A stretch of DNA of 64,000 bases from Asanoa ferruginea (GCF_003387075.1 NZ_QUMQ01000001.1:4092001-4156000), one strand, 5' to 3'; shown: positions 34,496-44,368, numbered from the stretch's first letter. Program-made: numbers and translations. Notes: generated by a model from the letters alone, not told the origin.

Positions 34496-35547
34496 ACATC
34501 GACCTCGCGGCGCTCCGCGCGTTGGAGCGCGAACGGGAGATCCCGTTCGAGACCATCCTCGCGGCGATCGAGACCGCATTGTTGACCGCCTACCGGCACA
34601 CCGAGGGCGCACAGACACATGCCCGGGTGGAGATCGATCGCAAGACCGGCGCCGCCCTGGTGTATGCCCAGGAGGTCGACGAGGAAGGCGAGATCACCCG
34701 GGAATACGACGACACTCCGCACGACTTCGGTCGGATCGCCGCGATGACCGCCAAACAGGTCATCCTCCAGCGGCTTCGCGAAGCAACGGACGAGGTGCAC
34801 TTCGGTGAATACGTCGGCCGCGAGGGTGACCTGGTCACCGGCGTGATCCAGGCGCACGAGGCACGCTCGGACAAGGGCATCGTCACCGTCGACCTGGGCA
34901 AGCTGGAGGCGGTGCTGCCGCAGTCGGAGCAGGTCCCCGGCGAGGTCTACGGGCACGGCCAGCGGATCCGCTGCGTCGTGGTGCACGTGGCCAAGGGTTT
35001 CCGCGGCCCGCAGATCACCCTGTCGCGGTCCCACCCCAACCTGGTGAAGAAGCTGTTCGCGCTGGAGGTCCCGGAAATCGCCGACGGCAGCGTCGAGATC
35101 TCCGCGATCGCCCGCGAGGCGGGGCACCGCTCCAAGATCGCCGTACGCGCGGCGGTGTCCGGGGTCAACGCCAAGGGCGCCTGCATCGGCCCGATGGGCC
35201 AGCGGGTCCGCGCCGTGATGAGCGAGCTGCACGGTGAGAAGATCGACATCATCGACTGGTCCGACGACCCGGCACACTTCGTCGGCAACGCGTTGTCGCC
35301 GGCCAAGGCGCTTCGGGTCGACGTCGTCGACCTGGCCACCCGCACCGCGCGGGTGACGGTCCCCGACTACCAGCTCTCGCTGGCGATCGGCCGGGAAGGG
35401 CAGAACGCGCGGCTGGCGGCGCGTTTGACCGGGTGGCGCATCGATATCCGTTCCGATGCCGAGCCGCCTGCCGAAGACCGTGATGCTGTTGAGGAACGCG
35501 GTGTGGATCACGCAACCGAGCCGGGCGGAGCGCCCGCCGGGGCATAG
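34492..35547 (+). CDS. nusA: Transcription termination/antitermination factor NusA
   Basis: 351 residues: N-terminal RNA-polymerase-binding domain (1-125), S1 domain (about 130-200) and two KH domains (about 205-335; [27 protein letters not shown]). It binds the elongating polymerase and nascent RNA. No acidic repeat domain follows, as usual outside proteobacteria. GTG 34492 overlaps the rimP stop by 4 nt. Confidence 0.97.
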   Translation: MNIDLAALRALEREREIPFETILAAIETALLTAYRHTEGAQTHARVEIDRKTGAALVYAQEVDEEGEITREYDDTPHDFGRIAAMTAKQVILQRLREATDEVHFGEYVGREGDLVTGVIQAHEARSDKGIVTVDLGKLEAVLPQSEQVPGEVYGHGQRIRCVVVHVAKGFRGPQITLSRSHPNLVKKLFALEVPEIADGSVEISAIAREAGHRSKIAVRAAVSGVNAKGACIGPMGQRVRAVMSELHGEKIDIIDWSDDPAHFVGNALSPAKALRVDVVDLATRTARVTVPDYQLSLAIGREGQNARLAARLTGWRIDIRSDAEPPAEDRDAVEERGVDHATEPGGAPAGA

Positions 35548-35558
35548 GGGTAGACTTG

Positions 35559-35897
35559 ATGACGGCTCGACGTGCGCGGCCGGTGCGCACCTGTGTGGGT
35601 TGCCGGCAACGTGTGTCAGCCGACGAGCTACTGCGGTTCGTCGCGGTCGGCGACGGAGATCATTACCGACTTCGACCCGATCCGACTCGCAGACTGCCGG
35701 GGAGGGGCGCGCACGTGCACCCCGATCCGGCTTGCCTCGCGCTAGCGTGCAAACGCCATGCCTTCGGGCGGGCGCTACGTAAAGTTGGTGTCGCAGACAC
35801 CGGCGAGCTGGCCGGGCACATCCACGCGTCAACCACTACGCCCGATCATCCGAGACTGGGCGGGTGTCGCAGCAGCAAGGTAGGACGACCGACATGA
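35559..35897 (+). CDS. ylxR: YlxR family RNA-binding protein (DUF448)
   Basis: 112 residues. The family start RPVRTCVGCRQRVSADELLRFV and the GRGAHVHPDPACLALACKRHAFGRAL core are intact. YlxR proteins bind RNA and have been linked to RNase P modulation. ATG 35559 was chosen over TTG 35556. It lies between nusA and infB as in most actinobacteria. The C-terminal 35 residues are not conserved. Confidence 0.92.
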   Translation: MTARRARPVRTCVGCRQRVSADELLRFVAVGDGDHYRLRPDPTRRLPGRGAHVHPDPACLALACKRHAFGRALRKVGVADTGELAGHIHASTTTPDHPRLGGCRSSKVGRPT

Positions 35898-35990
35898 GCA
35901 CACGATGAAGTCCCAGAGATGACCAGGCTTCAAGTGCACGAGTGAGGTCGCTGCGGGTGCTGCCCGCACGGCCTCGGAGTGAGGAGTGCA

Positions 35991-38900
35991 GTGGCAGGCA
36001 AGGCCCGCGTACACGAGCTTGCAAAAGAGCTCGGGGTCGACAGCAAGACCGTTCTCGCCAAGCTCAAAGAGATGGGCGAGTTCGTCAAGTCCGCGTCGAG
36101 CACGGTGGAGGCTCCTGTAGCCCGCCGGCTCCGTGGCGCGTTCGTGGAGGGTTCCGCACCAGCGGCGCCGTCCGCGCCGGCGACCAACGGCCGGAGTGGC
36201 GGCAGCGCCGCTCCCGATGAGCCGAGGGTGTCGGCCAAGCCCGCGCCGCCGCGCCGTCCGACGGCACCGGCTCCCGCCGGTTCCCCGGCGGCCCGGCCCA
36301 AGGGTCCGATCCCGGGTCCGCCGCCGCCGGCCACGCCGGTGGCCAAGCCGGCGAGCGCGCACGACATCGAAGTGGCCGCTGCCGAGCAGCGTGCCGCGCA
36401 ACTCAAGGCTGAGCAGCAGGCGACCGTCAAGGCCGCGCAGGAGGCCCGCGCCCAGGAGCGCGAGCAGGTCCGGCGTGAGCCCCCGGCCGACGGCAACGCG
36501 CAGACCCGGCCCCGTCCGGGTCCGGGCAGCGTTCCGCCGCGGCCCGGTTCGCCGGCTGCGCGTCCCGCCCCCGGTGCCGGTTCCGGTGCCCCGGGTGGCG
36601 GCGCACCGCGTCCCGGTCCCGGCCGTCCGCCGGGCCGCAGCGGCGGCAACAACCCGTTCGGCATCACCCCTGGTGGTGGCGGCAACCGACCGGCCGGTCC
36701 CGGCAGCGGTCAGCGGCCCAGCCCCGGCTCGATGCCGCCGCGGCCCAGCCCGGCGTCCATGCCGCCGCGGCCTAGCCCGGCGTCCATGCCGACGCAGCGT
36801 CCCGGCCGTCCGGCCGGCGGCGGTCCCGGTCGTCCCGGCGGTCCCGGTGGCGGCGCAGGTCGTCCCGGTGGCGGTGGCGGCGGCGGTGGTTACCGCGGCG
36901 GTCCCGGTGGCGGTGCTGGTGGCGGCGGCGGTTACCGCGGCGGTCCCGGTGGCGGTGCTGGCGGCGGTGGCGGTTACCGCGGCGGCCCCGGTGGCGGTGC
37001 CGGCGGCGGTGGCTACCGTGGTGGCCCCGGTGGCGGCGGCGGTCCGGCTGGTGCCGGTGCGCCGGGTCGTCCCGGTGGTGGCGGTCGCGGTCGCGGCGGC
37101 GGTGCCGCGGGTGCCTTCGGGCGTCCGGGTGGCAAGCCGACCCGTGGTCGCAAGTCGAAGAAGCAGCGGCGTCAAGAGTTCGACAACCTGTCCGCTCCGA
37201 CGATGAGCTCGGGTGCCCCGCGGGGCAGTGGGCAGATCGTCCGGCTGTCGCGCGGTGCGTCGCTCTCCGATTTCGCCGACCGCATCGAGGCCAACCCGGG
37301 TTCGCTGGTCCAGGAGATGTTCAACCTGGGCGAGATGGTGACGGCGACGCAGTCGTGCTCCGACGAGACGCTGCTGCTGCTCGGCGAGCACCTCGGCTTC
37401 GACGTGCAGATCGTCAGCCCGGAAGACGAAGACCGCGAGCTGCTGGCCCAGTTCAACATCGACCTCGACGCCGAGGTCGCGGAGGACCGCCTGGTCAGCC
37501 GGCCGCCGGTGGTGACCGTCATGGGTCACGTCGACCACGGCAAGACCAAGCTGCTCGACGCGATCCGCAAGGCCAACGTCGTCGAGGGCGAGGCCGGTGG
37601 CATCACCCAGCACATCGGTGCCTACCAGGTGCACGTCGCGCACGACGGCGGCGAGCGGGCGATCACGTTCCTCGACACACCGGGCCACGAGGCGTTCACC
37701 GCCATGCGTGCCCGTGGTGCCCAGGTCACCGACATCGTCATCCTGGTGGTCGCGGCCGACGACGGCGTGATGCCGCAGACGATCGAGGCGCTCAACCACG
37801 CCAAGGCGGCTGACGTGCCGATCGTGGTCGCGGTCAACAAGATCGACAAGCCCGACGCCAACCCCGACAAGGTCCGCCAGCAGCTGACCGAATACGGGCT
37901 GGTCGCCGAGGAATACGGCGGCGACACGATGTTCGTCAACGTCGCGGCCAAGCCGGGCATCGGCGTCGAGGAACTGCTCGAGGCCGTCATCCTGACCGCC
38001 GACGCGTCGCTGGAGCTGACCGCTCCGATCGACGGGCCGGCGCAGGGTGTCGCGATCGAGGCCCACCTCGACAAGGGTCGCGGTGCGGTGGCGACCGTCC
38101 TCGTGCAGAAGGGCACGCTGCGCGCCGGTGACTCCATCGTCGCCGGTGGGGCACACGGCCGGGTGCGGGCGATGTTCGACGAGAACGGCACGGCAGTCAT
38201 CGAGGCGGGTCCGGCGCGTCCGGTCCTGGTGCTCGGTCTGACCGCGGTGCCGGGTGCGGGCGACACGTTCCTGGCGGCCGAAGACGACCGCACGGTTCGG
38301 CAGATCGCCGAGCAGCGGCAGGCACGGCGGCGTGCGGCGAGCTTCGCCAACTCGCGCGGCCGGGCCACCCTCGAGACGCTCATGGAGCAGCTCAAGGAGG
38401 GCGAGAAGACCTCGCTCAACCTGGTGCTCAAGGGCGATGTCTCGGGTTCGGTCGAGGCTCTCGAAGACGCGCTGTTCAAGCTCGACATTCCGGAGGAGAT
38501 CCAGCTTCGGATCATCCACCGGGGCGTCGGCGCGATCACCGAAAGCGACGTCATGCTGGCCAGCGCCTCGTCCGAGGCCGTCACGATCATCGGCTTCAAC
38601 GTGCGGGCGTCCAACAAGGTCCGCGAGACAGCCGACCGCGAGGGTGTGGAGATCCGTTACTACACGGTCATCTACCAGGCCATCGAGGAGATCGACGCGG
38701 CGCTCAAGGGCTTGCTCAAGCCCGAATACGAGGAGGTCGAGCTCGGCTCGGCGGAGGTCCGCGAGGTCTTCCGCTCGTCGAAGGTCGGCATGATCGCGGG
38801 TTGCATCGTGCGGTCCGGGCTGTTGCGCCGCAACGCCAAGGCGCGCCTGCTCCGCGACGGCGCGGTCGTGGCCGACAACGTCACGATCAGCTCGCTCAAG

Positions 38901-39026
38901 CGGTTCAAGGACGACGCGACCGAGGTGCGTGAGGGCTTCGAGTGTGGTCTGACCCTGGCCGGTTACAACAACCTCCAGGTCGGCGACATCATCGAGACCT
39001 TCGAGATGCGCGAGAAGCCGCGCTGA
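35991..39026 (+). CDS. infB: Translation initiation factor IF-2
   Basis: 1011 residues. IF2_N helix bundle at 1-50 ([21 protein letters not shown]), then a long Pro/Gly/Arg low-complexity linker (about 60-390), a second IF2_N module (about 415-470) and the GTPase with GHVDHGKT at 512-519 and NKID at 616-619, followed by domains II-IV. It brings initiator tRNA to the 30S subunit. GTG 35991 has GAGGAG upstream; residues before it are not conserved. The linker carries a Gly-rich tandem repeat. Confidence 0.97.
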   Translation: MAGKARVHELAKELGVDSKTVLAKLKEMGEFVKSASSTVEAPVARRLRGAFVEGSAPAAPSAPATNGRSGGSAAPDEPRVSAKPAPPRRPTAPAPAGSPAARPKGPIPGPPPPATPVAKPASAHDIEVAAAEQRAAQLKAEQQATVKAAQEARAQEREQVRREPPADGNAQTRPRPGPGSVPPRPGSPAARPAPGAGSGAPGGGAPRPGPGRPPGRSGGNNPFGITPGGGGNRPAGPGSGQRPSPGSMPPRPSPASMPPRPSPASMPTQRPGRPAGGGPGRPGGPGGGAGRPGGGGGGGGYRGGPGGGAGGGGGYRGGPGGGAGGGGGYRGGPGGGAGGGGYRGGPGGGGGPAGAGAPGRPGGGGRGRGGGAAGAFGRPGGKPTRGRKSKKQRRQEFDNLSAPTMSSGAPRGSGQIVRLSRGASLSDFADRIEANPGSLVQEMFNLGEMVTATQSCSDETLLLLGEHLGFDVQIVSPEDEDRELLAQFNIDLDAEVAEDRLVSRPPVVTVMGHVDHGKTKLLDAIRKANVVEGEAGGITQHIGAYQVHVAHDGGERAITFLDTPGHEAFTAMRARGAQVTDIVILVVAADDGVMPQTIEALNHAKAADVPIVVAVNKIDKPDANPDKVRQQLTEYGLVAEEYGGDTMFVNVAAKPGIGVEELLEAVILTADASLELTAPIDGPAQGVAIEAHLDKGRGAVATVLVQKGTLRAGDSIVAGGAHGRVRAMFDENGTAVIEAGPARPVLVLGLTAVPGAGDTFLAAEDDRTVRQIAEQRQARRRAASFANSRGRATLETLMEQLKEGEKTSLNLVLKGDVSGSVEALEDALFKLDIPEEIQLRIIHRGVGAITESDVMLASASSEAVTIIGFNVRASNKVRETADREGVEIRYYTVIYQAIEEIDAALKGLLKPEYEEVELGSAEVREVFRSSKVGMIAGCIVRSGLLRRNAKARLLRDGAVVADNVTISSLKRFKDDATEVREGFECGLTLAGYNNLQVGDIIETFEMREKPR
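36890..37030 (+). repeat. 42-nt Gly-rich tandem repeat in the IF-2 linker
   Basis: The [14 protein letters not shown] unit occurs four times; the codon pair before YRG starts at 36890, 36932 and 36974 (42-nt period), with a fourth copy 39 nt on. Typical of disordered IF-2 linkers, whose length varies between strains. Confidence 0.8.
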
Positions 39027-39043
39027 CACGTGGCTGATGTGTT

Positions 39044-39071
39044 CGGGCGGGTGGCTTCGGCCGCCCGCCCG
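39044..39071. terminator. Hairpin terminator after infB
   Basis: CGGGCGGGTGGC pairs with GCCGCCCGCCCG (one G-U) around a TTCG tetraloop, 17 nt after the infB stop, followed by a T-rich TTCGCTTTA. Confidence 0.85.
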
Positions 39072-39103
39072 TTCGCTTTACCGCGCCGCTAGGCTGTGCG
39101 CCG

Positions 39104-39397
39104 ATGTACACGGGAACAGCGGTATTCGACGTGCTTCTGCCGGGCGACTCACGGTCGCTCAAGGCCAAGCGTTCATATGTCCGACCGATCGTTGCGGCGC
39201 TGCGGCGCTTCGAGGTCGCCGTCGCCGAAGTCGGCGCCCTCGACCTCGTCGGGCGGGCCGAGATCGGGGTGGCCGTGGTCGCCCCCGACGCCGGTCAGGT
39301 GGCCCGGGTGCTCGACTCCTGCGAGCACCTGATGGCCGGCCGACCGGAGATCGAGTTGCTGTCCGCGAAGCGCCGGACGCATGGCGGAGATGACTGA
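39104..39397 (+). CDS. DUF503 family protein (YlxP)
   Basis: 97 residues with the family pattern: a first strand (VFDVLLPGDSRSLKAKRSYVRPIV), DLVGRAEIGVAVVAPD and a C-terminal acidic end. Function is unknown, but the gene nearly always lies between infB and rbfA. A TAGGCT box (39090-39095) stands 8 nt before ATG 39104 and there is no ribosome site, so it may have its own leaderless transcript after the infB terminator. Confidence 0.9.
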   Translation: MYTGTAVFDVLLPGDSRSLKAKRSYVRPIVAALRRFEVAVAEVGALDLVGRAEIGVAVVAPDAGQVARVLDSCEHLMAGRPEIELLSAKRRTHGGDD

Positions 39398-39501
39398 CAG
39401 TAGCGGGCGTATGTGCCCGGGTGATGGGCCAACGGCGGTCGAATCACCTGCCCAGGACGCGGGTAGTGTCTGAGCGTAGGCAAGACGGCGGAGGTGACGA
39501 C

Positions 39502-39978
39502 ATGACGGACCCGGCCAAGGTGCGCAAGCACGCGGAACGCGTGCGGGAGCTGGTGGCTTCGGTGGTGCGCACCCAGATCAAGGACCCACGGCTCGGCATG
39601 ATCACGATCACCGACTCCCGGATCACCGCTGATCTGCGCGACGCGACGGTCTACTACACGGTGCTCGGCGACGCCGCGGCGCAGGCCGGCACCGCGGCCG
39701 CGCTCGAGAGTGCCAAGGGCGTGCTGCGCAGCACCGTGGGTAAGGCCCTGGGTCTGCGGCATTCGCCGACCCTGACGTTCATCCACGACGACGTGCAGGA
39801 TCAGGCGAAGCACATCGACGAGGTGCTGGAGCGGGCCCGCAACGCCGACGCCGAGGTGCAGCGGCTGGCGGCCGGCGCGACCTACGCGGGCGACGCGCAG
39901 CCCTACAAGCTCGACGACGACGATGACGAGGACGACGACGAGGTGGCCAACGACGCCCCGATCGAGGAGCGCTCGTGA
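39502..39978 (+). CDS. rbfA: Ribosome-binding factor A
   Basis: 158 residues. The KH-like core AERVRELVASVVRTQIKDPRLG, ITITDSRITADLRDATVYYTVLG and LRHSPTLTFIHDD are typical. It assists 16S rRNA maturation. The C-terminus ends in an Asp/Glu tract (LDDDDDEDDDE) common in actinobacteria. ATG 39502 has GGAGGTGA upstream. Its stop overlaps the start of the next gene by 4 nt. Confidence 0.95.
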   Translation: MTDPAKVRKHAERVRELVASVVRTQIKDPRLGMITITDSRITADLRDATVYYTVLGDAAAQAGTAAALESAKGVLRSTVGKALGLRHSPTLTFIHDDVQDQAKHIDEVLERARNADAEVQRLAAGATYAGDAQPYKLDDDDDEDDDEVANDAPIEERS

Positions 39979-41009
39979 CCGAGGTTTCGGCCACGGTGGT
40001 GGCCGGCGGCACGTCCGCGCGCCCGGGCGAGGCCGACTGGGACACCGCCGTCGCAGCGGTCCGCGGTCTGCGTCCCACCGACAAGGTGCTGCTCATCTGC
40101 CACGTCAACCCCGACGGTGACGCGCTGGGCAGCATGCTCGCGTTCGGGCTCGGGCTGCGCCGGCTCGGCGTCACCAACCTCCAGGCCACGTTCCCCGGCC
40201 CGCCCAACGTCCCCGAGCCGTTCCAGGCCCTGCCCGGCCTCGACCTGCTGGTGCCCGAGGCCGCTGCCGAGCCCGAGCCCGACCTGGTGCTCTGCTTCGA
40301 CGCGGCGAGCTCGTCCCGGCTCGGCGGCCTGGTCGACCGGCTGGCCAAGGCCAGCACCTCGGTGGTGCTCGACCACCACGCGTCCAACCCCGGCTTCGGC
40401 AGCGTCAACATCGTCGACCCCGACGCCGCGGCGACCGCGGTCGTCGCCGACGAACTGCTCCGCCGGCTCGACGTGCCGCTCGACGCCGAGATCGCCGAGT
40501 GCCTCTACGTCGCGCTGGCCACCGACACGGGCTCGTTCCGGTTCGCGATGACCACGCCCTCGGTGCACGAGTTGGCCGCGCGGCTGCTGGAGACCGGCAT
40601 CAGCCCCGGCGACATCTCCCGCCGGGTGTTCGACACCCGGCCGTTCGGTGCCGTCCGGCTCTACGGCGACGTGCTCTGCCGGGCCCGGCTGGAGCCGGCC
40701 GCCGCCGGTGGCCGCGGTCTGGTGTGGACCTACGCGACGCTCGACGACCTCGACCGGCACCGGCAGCAGCCCTACGTGCTGGAGCCGCTGATCGACTCGG
40801 TGCGCTGCGCGGCCGAGGCCGACGTCAGCCTGGTGGTCAAGCAGGTCGGTGCGGCCGAGTGGGCGGTGTCGATGCGCAGCAAGGGCGGCGTCGACGTGAG
40901 CCGGGTGGCCGTGGCCCTCGGCGGTGGTGGCCACAAGCTGGCCGCCGGCTTCACCGGCCGGGGCACCGTCGACGAGGTCGTCGACGCCATCCGCGCGCAG
41001 CTGGGGTAG
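39975..41009 (+). CDS. DHH/DHHA1 phosphoesterase (NrnA-like nano-RNase / pAp phosphatase)
   Basis: 344 residues. The DHH domain has HVNPDGDALGS, CFDAASSSRL and VLDHHASN for two metal ions; the DHHA1 domain ends in ALGGGGHKLAAGF. Relatives degrade short oligoribonucleotides, pAp or cyclic dinucleotide products. GTG 39975 overlaps the rbfA stop. This pairing with rbfA is conserved and fits RNA turnover. Confidence 0.93.
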   Translation: MTEVSATVVAGGTSARPGEADWDTAVAAVRGLRPTDKVLLICHVNPDGDALGSMLAFGLGLRRLGVTNLQATFPGPPNVPEPFQALPGLDLLVPEAAAEPEPDLVLCFDAASSSRLGGLVDRLAKASTSVVLDHHASNPGFGSVNIVDPDAAATAVVADELLRRLDVPLDAEIAECLYVALATDTGSFRFAMTTPSVHELAARLLETGISPGDISRRVFDTRPFGAVRLYGDVLCRARLEPAAAGGRGLVWTYATLDDLDRHRQQPYVLEPLIDSVRCAAEADVSLVVKQVGAAEWAVSMRSKGGVDVSRVAVALGGGGHKLAAGFTGRGTVDEVVDAIRAQLG

Positions 41010-41042
41010 CCCGGCCGGTGTGACACCGGCCACAATCGATGG

Positions 41043-41441
41043 ATGGGGCAGTCGCAGCCAGAGGTCGCGGCCGATGCGCCGGGCGGCTCGGTCGCGGTGC
41101 TCCCGGTCCTCGCGTTCCTCTCCCTGATCGGCGGTCAACTGCCGTCGTTCAGCACGCGCGCCAACCTCTACACGATCTGCCTTGGCGGGTCGATGCTCTG
41201 GCTCGGCCTCGCCGGCCGGCCCCGCCGGCCGCTGCCGGCGCGGCTCGGCCCCGGCACCGCCTGGTGGCTGGTGCCGGTCGCGATCTTCGGGGTCTTCGAG
41301 GGCAGCACCTTCCTGCTCGGCTCGATGGCCGAATATCCGACCTTCTCCAAGCTCGCCGACCCGCTGCTGGAAGACGAGTTGCTCCGGTCCGCCGGCTATT
41401 TCGCCTGGCTGGCCGGCTTCTGGGCGTTGGTGCGGCGATGA
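41043..41441 (+). CDS. Small membrane protein of unknown function
   Basis: 132 residues with three or four hydrophobic helices (about 18-32, 42-58, 74-92 and 113-130) and a conserved-looking FEGSTFLLGSMAEYPTFSKLADPLLE loop. I recognise only its usual pairing with the short gene that follows; the stop overlaps that gene's ATG (ATGA). ATG 41043 lies 33 nt after the phosphoesterase stop. Confidence 0.72.
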   Translation: MGQSQPEVAADAPGGSVAVLPVLAFLSLIGGQLPSFSTRANLYTICLGGSMLWLGLAGRPRRPLPARLGPGTAWWLVPVAIFGVFEGSTFLLGSMAEYPTFSKLADPLLEDELLRSAGYFAWLAGFWALVRR

Positions 41442-41655
41442 GCCTGACCCGCTCGATCGCGATCGGCGGCTTCCTCGCCGCCATCGTCGCATTCGCGGTG
41501 GTGGAGGTGCTGGCCAGGCGCAAGGGGTCGACGATACCGACGCTCGGCGATGTGTGCGCCCACGTGATGGCCTACGAGGTCGGCCGGGTCCCGGTCGGGC
41601 GGATCGGCTTCTTCGGTTCTGGTGGTGGCTGGGCTGGCACCTGTTCGCGCGCTGA
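41438..41655 (+). pseudogene. Short membrane protein gene with a one-base frameshift
   Basis: Translation starts SLTRSIAIGGFLAAIVAFAV with one helix and continues through CAHVMAYEVGRVPVGRIGFFG in one frame. Immediately after 41616 the other frame supplies FWWWLGWHLFAR and a stop at 41655, exactly the ending I associate with this DUF6186-like family. One missing base between 41616 and 41617 accounts for it. Unshifted, the frame would run on into 120 residues of junk. It could be a real mutation, a sequencing error or, less likely, programmed frameshifting. Confidence 0.7.
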
Positions 41656-41665
41656 ACGATCGTTC
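41654..41665. promoter_or_regulatory. LexA-box-like palindrome
   Basis: GAACGATCGTTC is a perfect 12-bp palindrome with the GAAC-N4-GTTC core of actinobacterial SOS boxes, lying over the stop of the frameshifted gene and 200 nt before a 29-codon ORF. A second inverted pair (GTTCC...GGAAC) follows. Role unproven. Confidence 0.3.
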
Positions 41666-41865
41666 CGCCTTTTGGGAACGTGGCGCGAAATCTGGGACCT
41701 GAACGTTAGCTTGGGTGGTGACACGGCAGTAACCCGCCGTGCACCCGCGCACCGCCTCCAGGGTCCCACCAGACCCGGGGTTGACGTTGTGACGCGCTCC
41801 GCGCCGGCGATCCCGGCGCCGCCGTCCGGCGACCACCGGCCACACCGCCCTGGAAGGACCCTGCA

Positions 41866-41955
41866 ATGTCGAAGCGCAAGCACGAGAAGCAGACCGACGA
41901 GGCCCGCGAAGCCGCCCGTCGCGCCCTGCAGACGTCGATGGACACCCGCCAGTAA
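41866..41955 (+). CDS. 29-residue basic small protein
   Basis: ATG 41866 to TAA 41955 encodes SKRKHEKQTDEAREAARRAL plus a short tail: a highly charged, probably helical peptide. GGAAGGA lies 8 nt upstream and a strong hairpin terminator begins 23 nt after the stop, so the unit looks like a complete small gene. No family is recognised. The 210 nt upstream hold only the LexA-like palindrome. Confidence 0.55.
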   Translation: MSKRKHEKQTDEAREAARRALQTSMDTRQ

Positions 41956-41977
41956 GGGTTCCGCCCGCACGCTCGTC

Positions 41978-42033
41978 CAAGGACCTGCTGTCGCCGTTCG
42001 CCGCGATTGACGAACCGCGACAACAGGTCCTTG
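41978..42033. terminator. Hairpin terminator after the 29-residue gene
   Basis: CAAGGACCTGCTGTCGC pairs with 42017-42033 (one mismatch) and the stem continues with GTTCG/CGAAC after another mismatch, closing on a 10-nt loop. Confidence 0.75.
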
Positions 42034-42115
42034 TGCATGTGCGGCGCAACCAGCCCTCGGTAAGGCACGTGTCGCGCTTGTGTTCCTTACATCCCGCATG
42101 CCACGATGCCTACCG

Positions 42116-43423
42116 ATGGACACCGCCGCCACCGCCGCACCGCGCCGCATCGCGGCCCTCGCCCTGCCAGCCCTGGTCGTGCTGGCCGCCGAGCCGCTCT
42201 ATGTGCTGGTCGACACCGCCGTCGTGGGGCACCTGGGCAGCGTCCCGCTGGCCGCCGTCGCGGTCGGCGGCACCGTGCTCACGATGGCCGCCTGGCTCGG
42301 CACGATCCTGGCCTACGGCACCACCGGCCGGGCCGCCCGCCGGTTCGGCAGCGGCGACCGCACCGCCGCCGTCGAGGAGGGCCTCCAGGCGTCCTGGCTG
42401 GCGTTCAGCGCCGGCCTGGTGATCGCGGTCGGCATGCAGTTCGCGGCCGGCCCGCTGGCCGAGACGCTGGCCGGCAACCCGGAGATCGCCGGCGCCGCCG
42501 CGCGCTGGCTGCGGATCGCCGCCCTGGGCGCACCCGGCCTGCTGCTGGCCGCCGCCGGCAACGGCTGGATGCGTGGCGTGCAGGACACCCGCCGCCCGCT
42601 GATGTTCGTGCTCGGCGCCAACCTGCTGTCGGCCGCGCTCTGCCCGATCCTGGTCTACCCGGCCGGTCTCGGCCTGGTCGGCTCGGCGACCGCCAACGTG
42701 GTGGCGCAGACCGTCGCGGGTGTCTGCTTCGCGGTCGCTTTGCTGCGCGAGCGGATCTCCTGGCGGCCGCATCTCCGGGTCATCGGCGAGCAACTGCGGA
42801 TGGGCCGCGACCTGCTGATCCGCGGCGGCGCGTTCCAACTCAGCTTCCTGTCGGCGACCACGGTCGCGGCCCGGTTCGGCACGGCCACGGTGGCCGGTCA
42901 CCAGATCGCGATGCAGCTCTGGTTCTTCACCGCGCTGGTGCTCGACGCCGTGGCGATCGCCGCGCAGTCGCTGATCGGTGCCGCGCTCGGCGCCGGTGAC
43001 GCGATCGGGGCGCGGGCCCTGGCGCGCCGGATCGCGCTGATCGGAGTGGTCTGCGGCGTGGTGTTCGCGGTGGTCATCGCCGCCGGCGCCGGCATCGTGC
43101 CGCGGCTGTTCACGTCCGACGTGGCGGTCCGCGACCAGGCCGCGATCGCCTGGCCCTGGTTCGTGGCGCTCCAGCCGATCGGGGGGCTGGTGTTCGCGCT
43201 CGACGGGGTGCTGATCGGCGCGGGCGACGTGCGTTACCTGCGGAACGTCACGGTGGTGGCCGCGCTCGGGTTCTTCGTTCCGGCCATCTGGACGGCGTAC
43301 GTGCTGGATTGGGGTCTGACCGGGATCTGGGCGGGGTTGACCCTGTTCGTGGTCGTGCGGTGCGTGGCGGCGTTGCTGCGGTTGCGGTCCGGGGGTTGGG
43401 CGGTGGTGGGCGCGGTCCGTTGA
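42116..43423 (+). CDS. MATE family efflux transporter (DinF-like)
   Basis: 435 residues, 12 helices. The start RRIAALALPALVVLAAEPLYVLVDTAVVGHLG is diagnostic for DinF-type MATE proteins, which export cationic compounds using Na+ or H+. It stands between rbfA/nrnA and truB, a frequent actinobacterial position. ATG 42116 was chosen; in-frame ATG 42098 has a TTACAT box 5 nt before it and may be used if the message is leaderless. No ribosome site is seen. Confidence 0.92.
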   Translation: MDTAATAAPRRIAALALPALVVLAAEPLYVLVDTAVVGHLGSVPLAAVAVGGTVLTMAAWLGTILAYGTTGRAARRFGSGDRTAAVEEGLQASWLAFSAGLVIAVGMQFAAGPLAETLAGNPEIAGAAARWLRIAALGAPGLLLAAAGNGWMRGVQDTRRPLMFVLGANLLSAALCPILVYPAGLGLVGSATANVVAQTVAGVCFAVALLRERISWRPHLRVIGEQLRMGRDLLIRGGAFQLSFLSATTVAARFGTATVAGHQIAMQLWFFTALVLDAVAIAAQSLIGAALGAGDAIGARALARRIALIGVVCGVVFAVVIAAGAGIVPRLFTSDVAVRDQAAIAWPWFVALQPIGGLVFALDGVLIGAGDVRYLRNVTVVAALGFFVPAIWTAYVLDWGLTGIWAGLTLFVVVRCVAALLRLRSGGWAVVGAVR

Positions 43424-43445
43424 CCGTCTGGCAGGCTTGACCGCC

Positions 43446-44327
43446 GTGACAAGTGACGGGTTGATCGTGGTCGACAAGCCGAGCGGGATGACCTCGCATG
43501 ATGTGGTGTCGCGGTTGCGGCGGTTGGCGCGCACCCGGCGGGTCGGCCACGGTGGCACGCTCGACCCGATGGCGACCGGGGTGCTGATCATCGGGGTCAA
43601 CAAGGCGACGCGCCTGCTGACCTACGTGATCGGCGCCGACAAGTCCTACACCGCGACGATCCGGCTCGGGCAGGCGACGGTGACCGACGACGCCGAGGGC
43701 GACGTCGTCTCGACCACACCGGCCGCGGCGGTGACCGACGAGGCGGTGGTTTCCGCCCTCGTCGCGCAGCGCGGCGAGATCGACCAGGTGCCCAGCGCGG
43801 TCAGTGCGATCAAAATCGACGGGCAGCGGGCCTATAAACGGGTACGCGACGGCGAGGAGGTCGCGATCCCGGCCCGCCGGGTGACGATCTCGCGGCTCGA
43901 CGTGCTGGCCATCCGCCGCGACGGTGACGTCATCGATGTCGACGTCGACGTGACCTGCTCGTCGGGGACGTATATCCGGGCGATCGCCCGGGATGCCGGC
44001 ACGGCGCTGGGCGTCGGCGGCCATCTGACCGCGTTGCGGCGCACCGCGGTCGGCGGGTTCTCGCTGGCCGAGGCCCGCACGCTCGACGAACTCGAAGCCG
44101 TCTCGCCCGACGTGGTCAACCTGCCGATGGCTGATGCGGCGCGGCGCTTTCTCCCGACCCGGTCGGCCACCGACGAGGAGGCCCGGGTGCTGTCACACGG
44201 TGGCCCGCTCGTCGCCGCCGGCATCGCCGGGCCCTACGCCGTTCTCGGGCCAGGCGGCGACCTGCTCGCCGTGGTCAGCGAGCGTGGCGACAAGGCGAAG
44301 CCCGAGATCGTGCTCGCGGCGAGCTGA
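43446..44327 (+). CDS. truB: tRNA pseudouridine(55) synthase
   Basis: 293 residues. The start DGLIVVDKPSGMTSHDVV, the catalytic GGTLDPMATGVL (D40), RVGHGGT and CSSGTYIRAIARDAG are intact; a TruB C-terminal domain follows. It makes pseudouridine 55 in the T-loop of tRNA. GTG 43446 fits the conserved start; a TTG at 43437 is the alternative. It begins 22 nt after the MATE stop. Confidence 0.95.
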   Translation: MTSDGLIVVDKPSGMTSHDVVSRLRRLARTRRVGHGGTLDPMATGVLIIGVNKATRLLTYVIGADKSYTATIRLGQATVTDDAEGDVVSTTPAAAVTDEAVVSALVAQRGEIDQVPSAVSAIKIDGQRAYKRVRDGEEVAIPARRVTISRLDVLAIRRDGDVIDVDVDVTCSSGTYIRAIARDAGTALGVGGHLTALRRTAVGGFSLAEARTLDELEAVSPDVVNLPMADAARRFLPTRSATDEEARVLSHGGPLVAAGIAGPYAVLGPGGDLLAVVSERGDKAKPEIVLAAS

Positions 44328-44356
44328 CCCGGCCGAGCTGTCGGAGCTTGTGGACC

Positions 44357-44362
44357 TAGGCT
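44357..44362 (+). promoter_or_regulatory. -10 box of ribF, leaderless
   Basis: TAGGCT ends 6 nt before ATG 44369, so the predicted transcript start is the A of the start codon. No -35 match stands out. Confidence 0.5.
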
Positions 44363-44368
44363 TCTCTT

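Noticed and set aside
36880-37030. Regular repeats in infB considered as a CRISPR-like or mobile array
   Set aside because: They are in frame, encode Gly-rich linker units of IF-2 and have no spacers.
35829-39029. 1066-codon minus-strand open frame opposite infB
   Set aside because: It is the antisense of IF-2, whose plus-strand domains are unmistakable; the opposite reading is low-complexity His/Arg/Asp.
41656-42010. Extension of the frameshifted small gene to 42010 as one long protein
   Set aside because: The added sequence is Arg/Pro-rich, runs through the 29-residue gene and its terminator, and is unlike any family.
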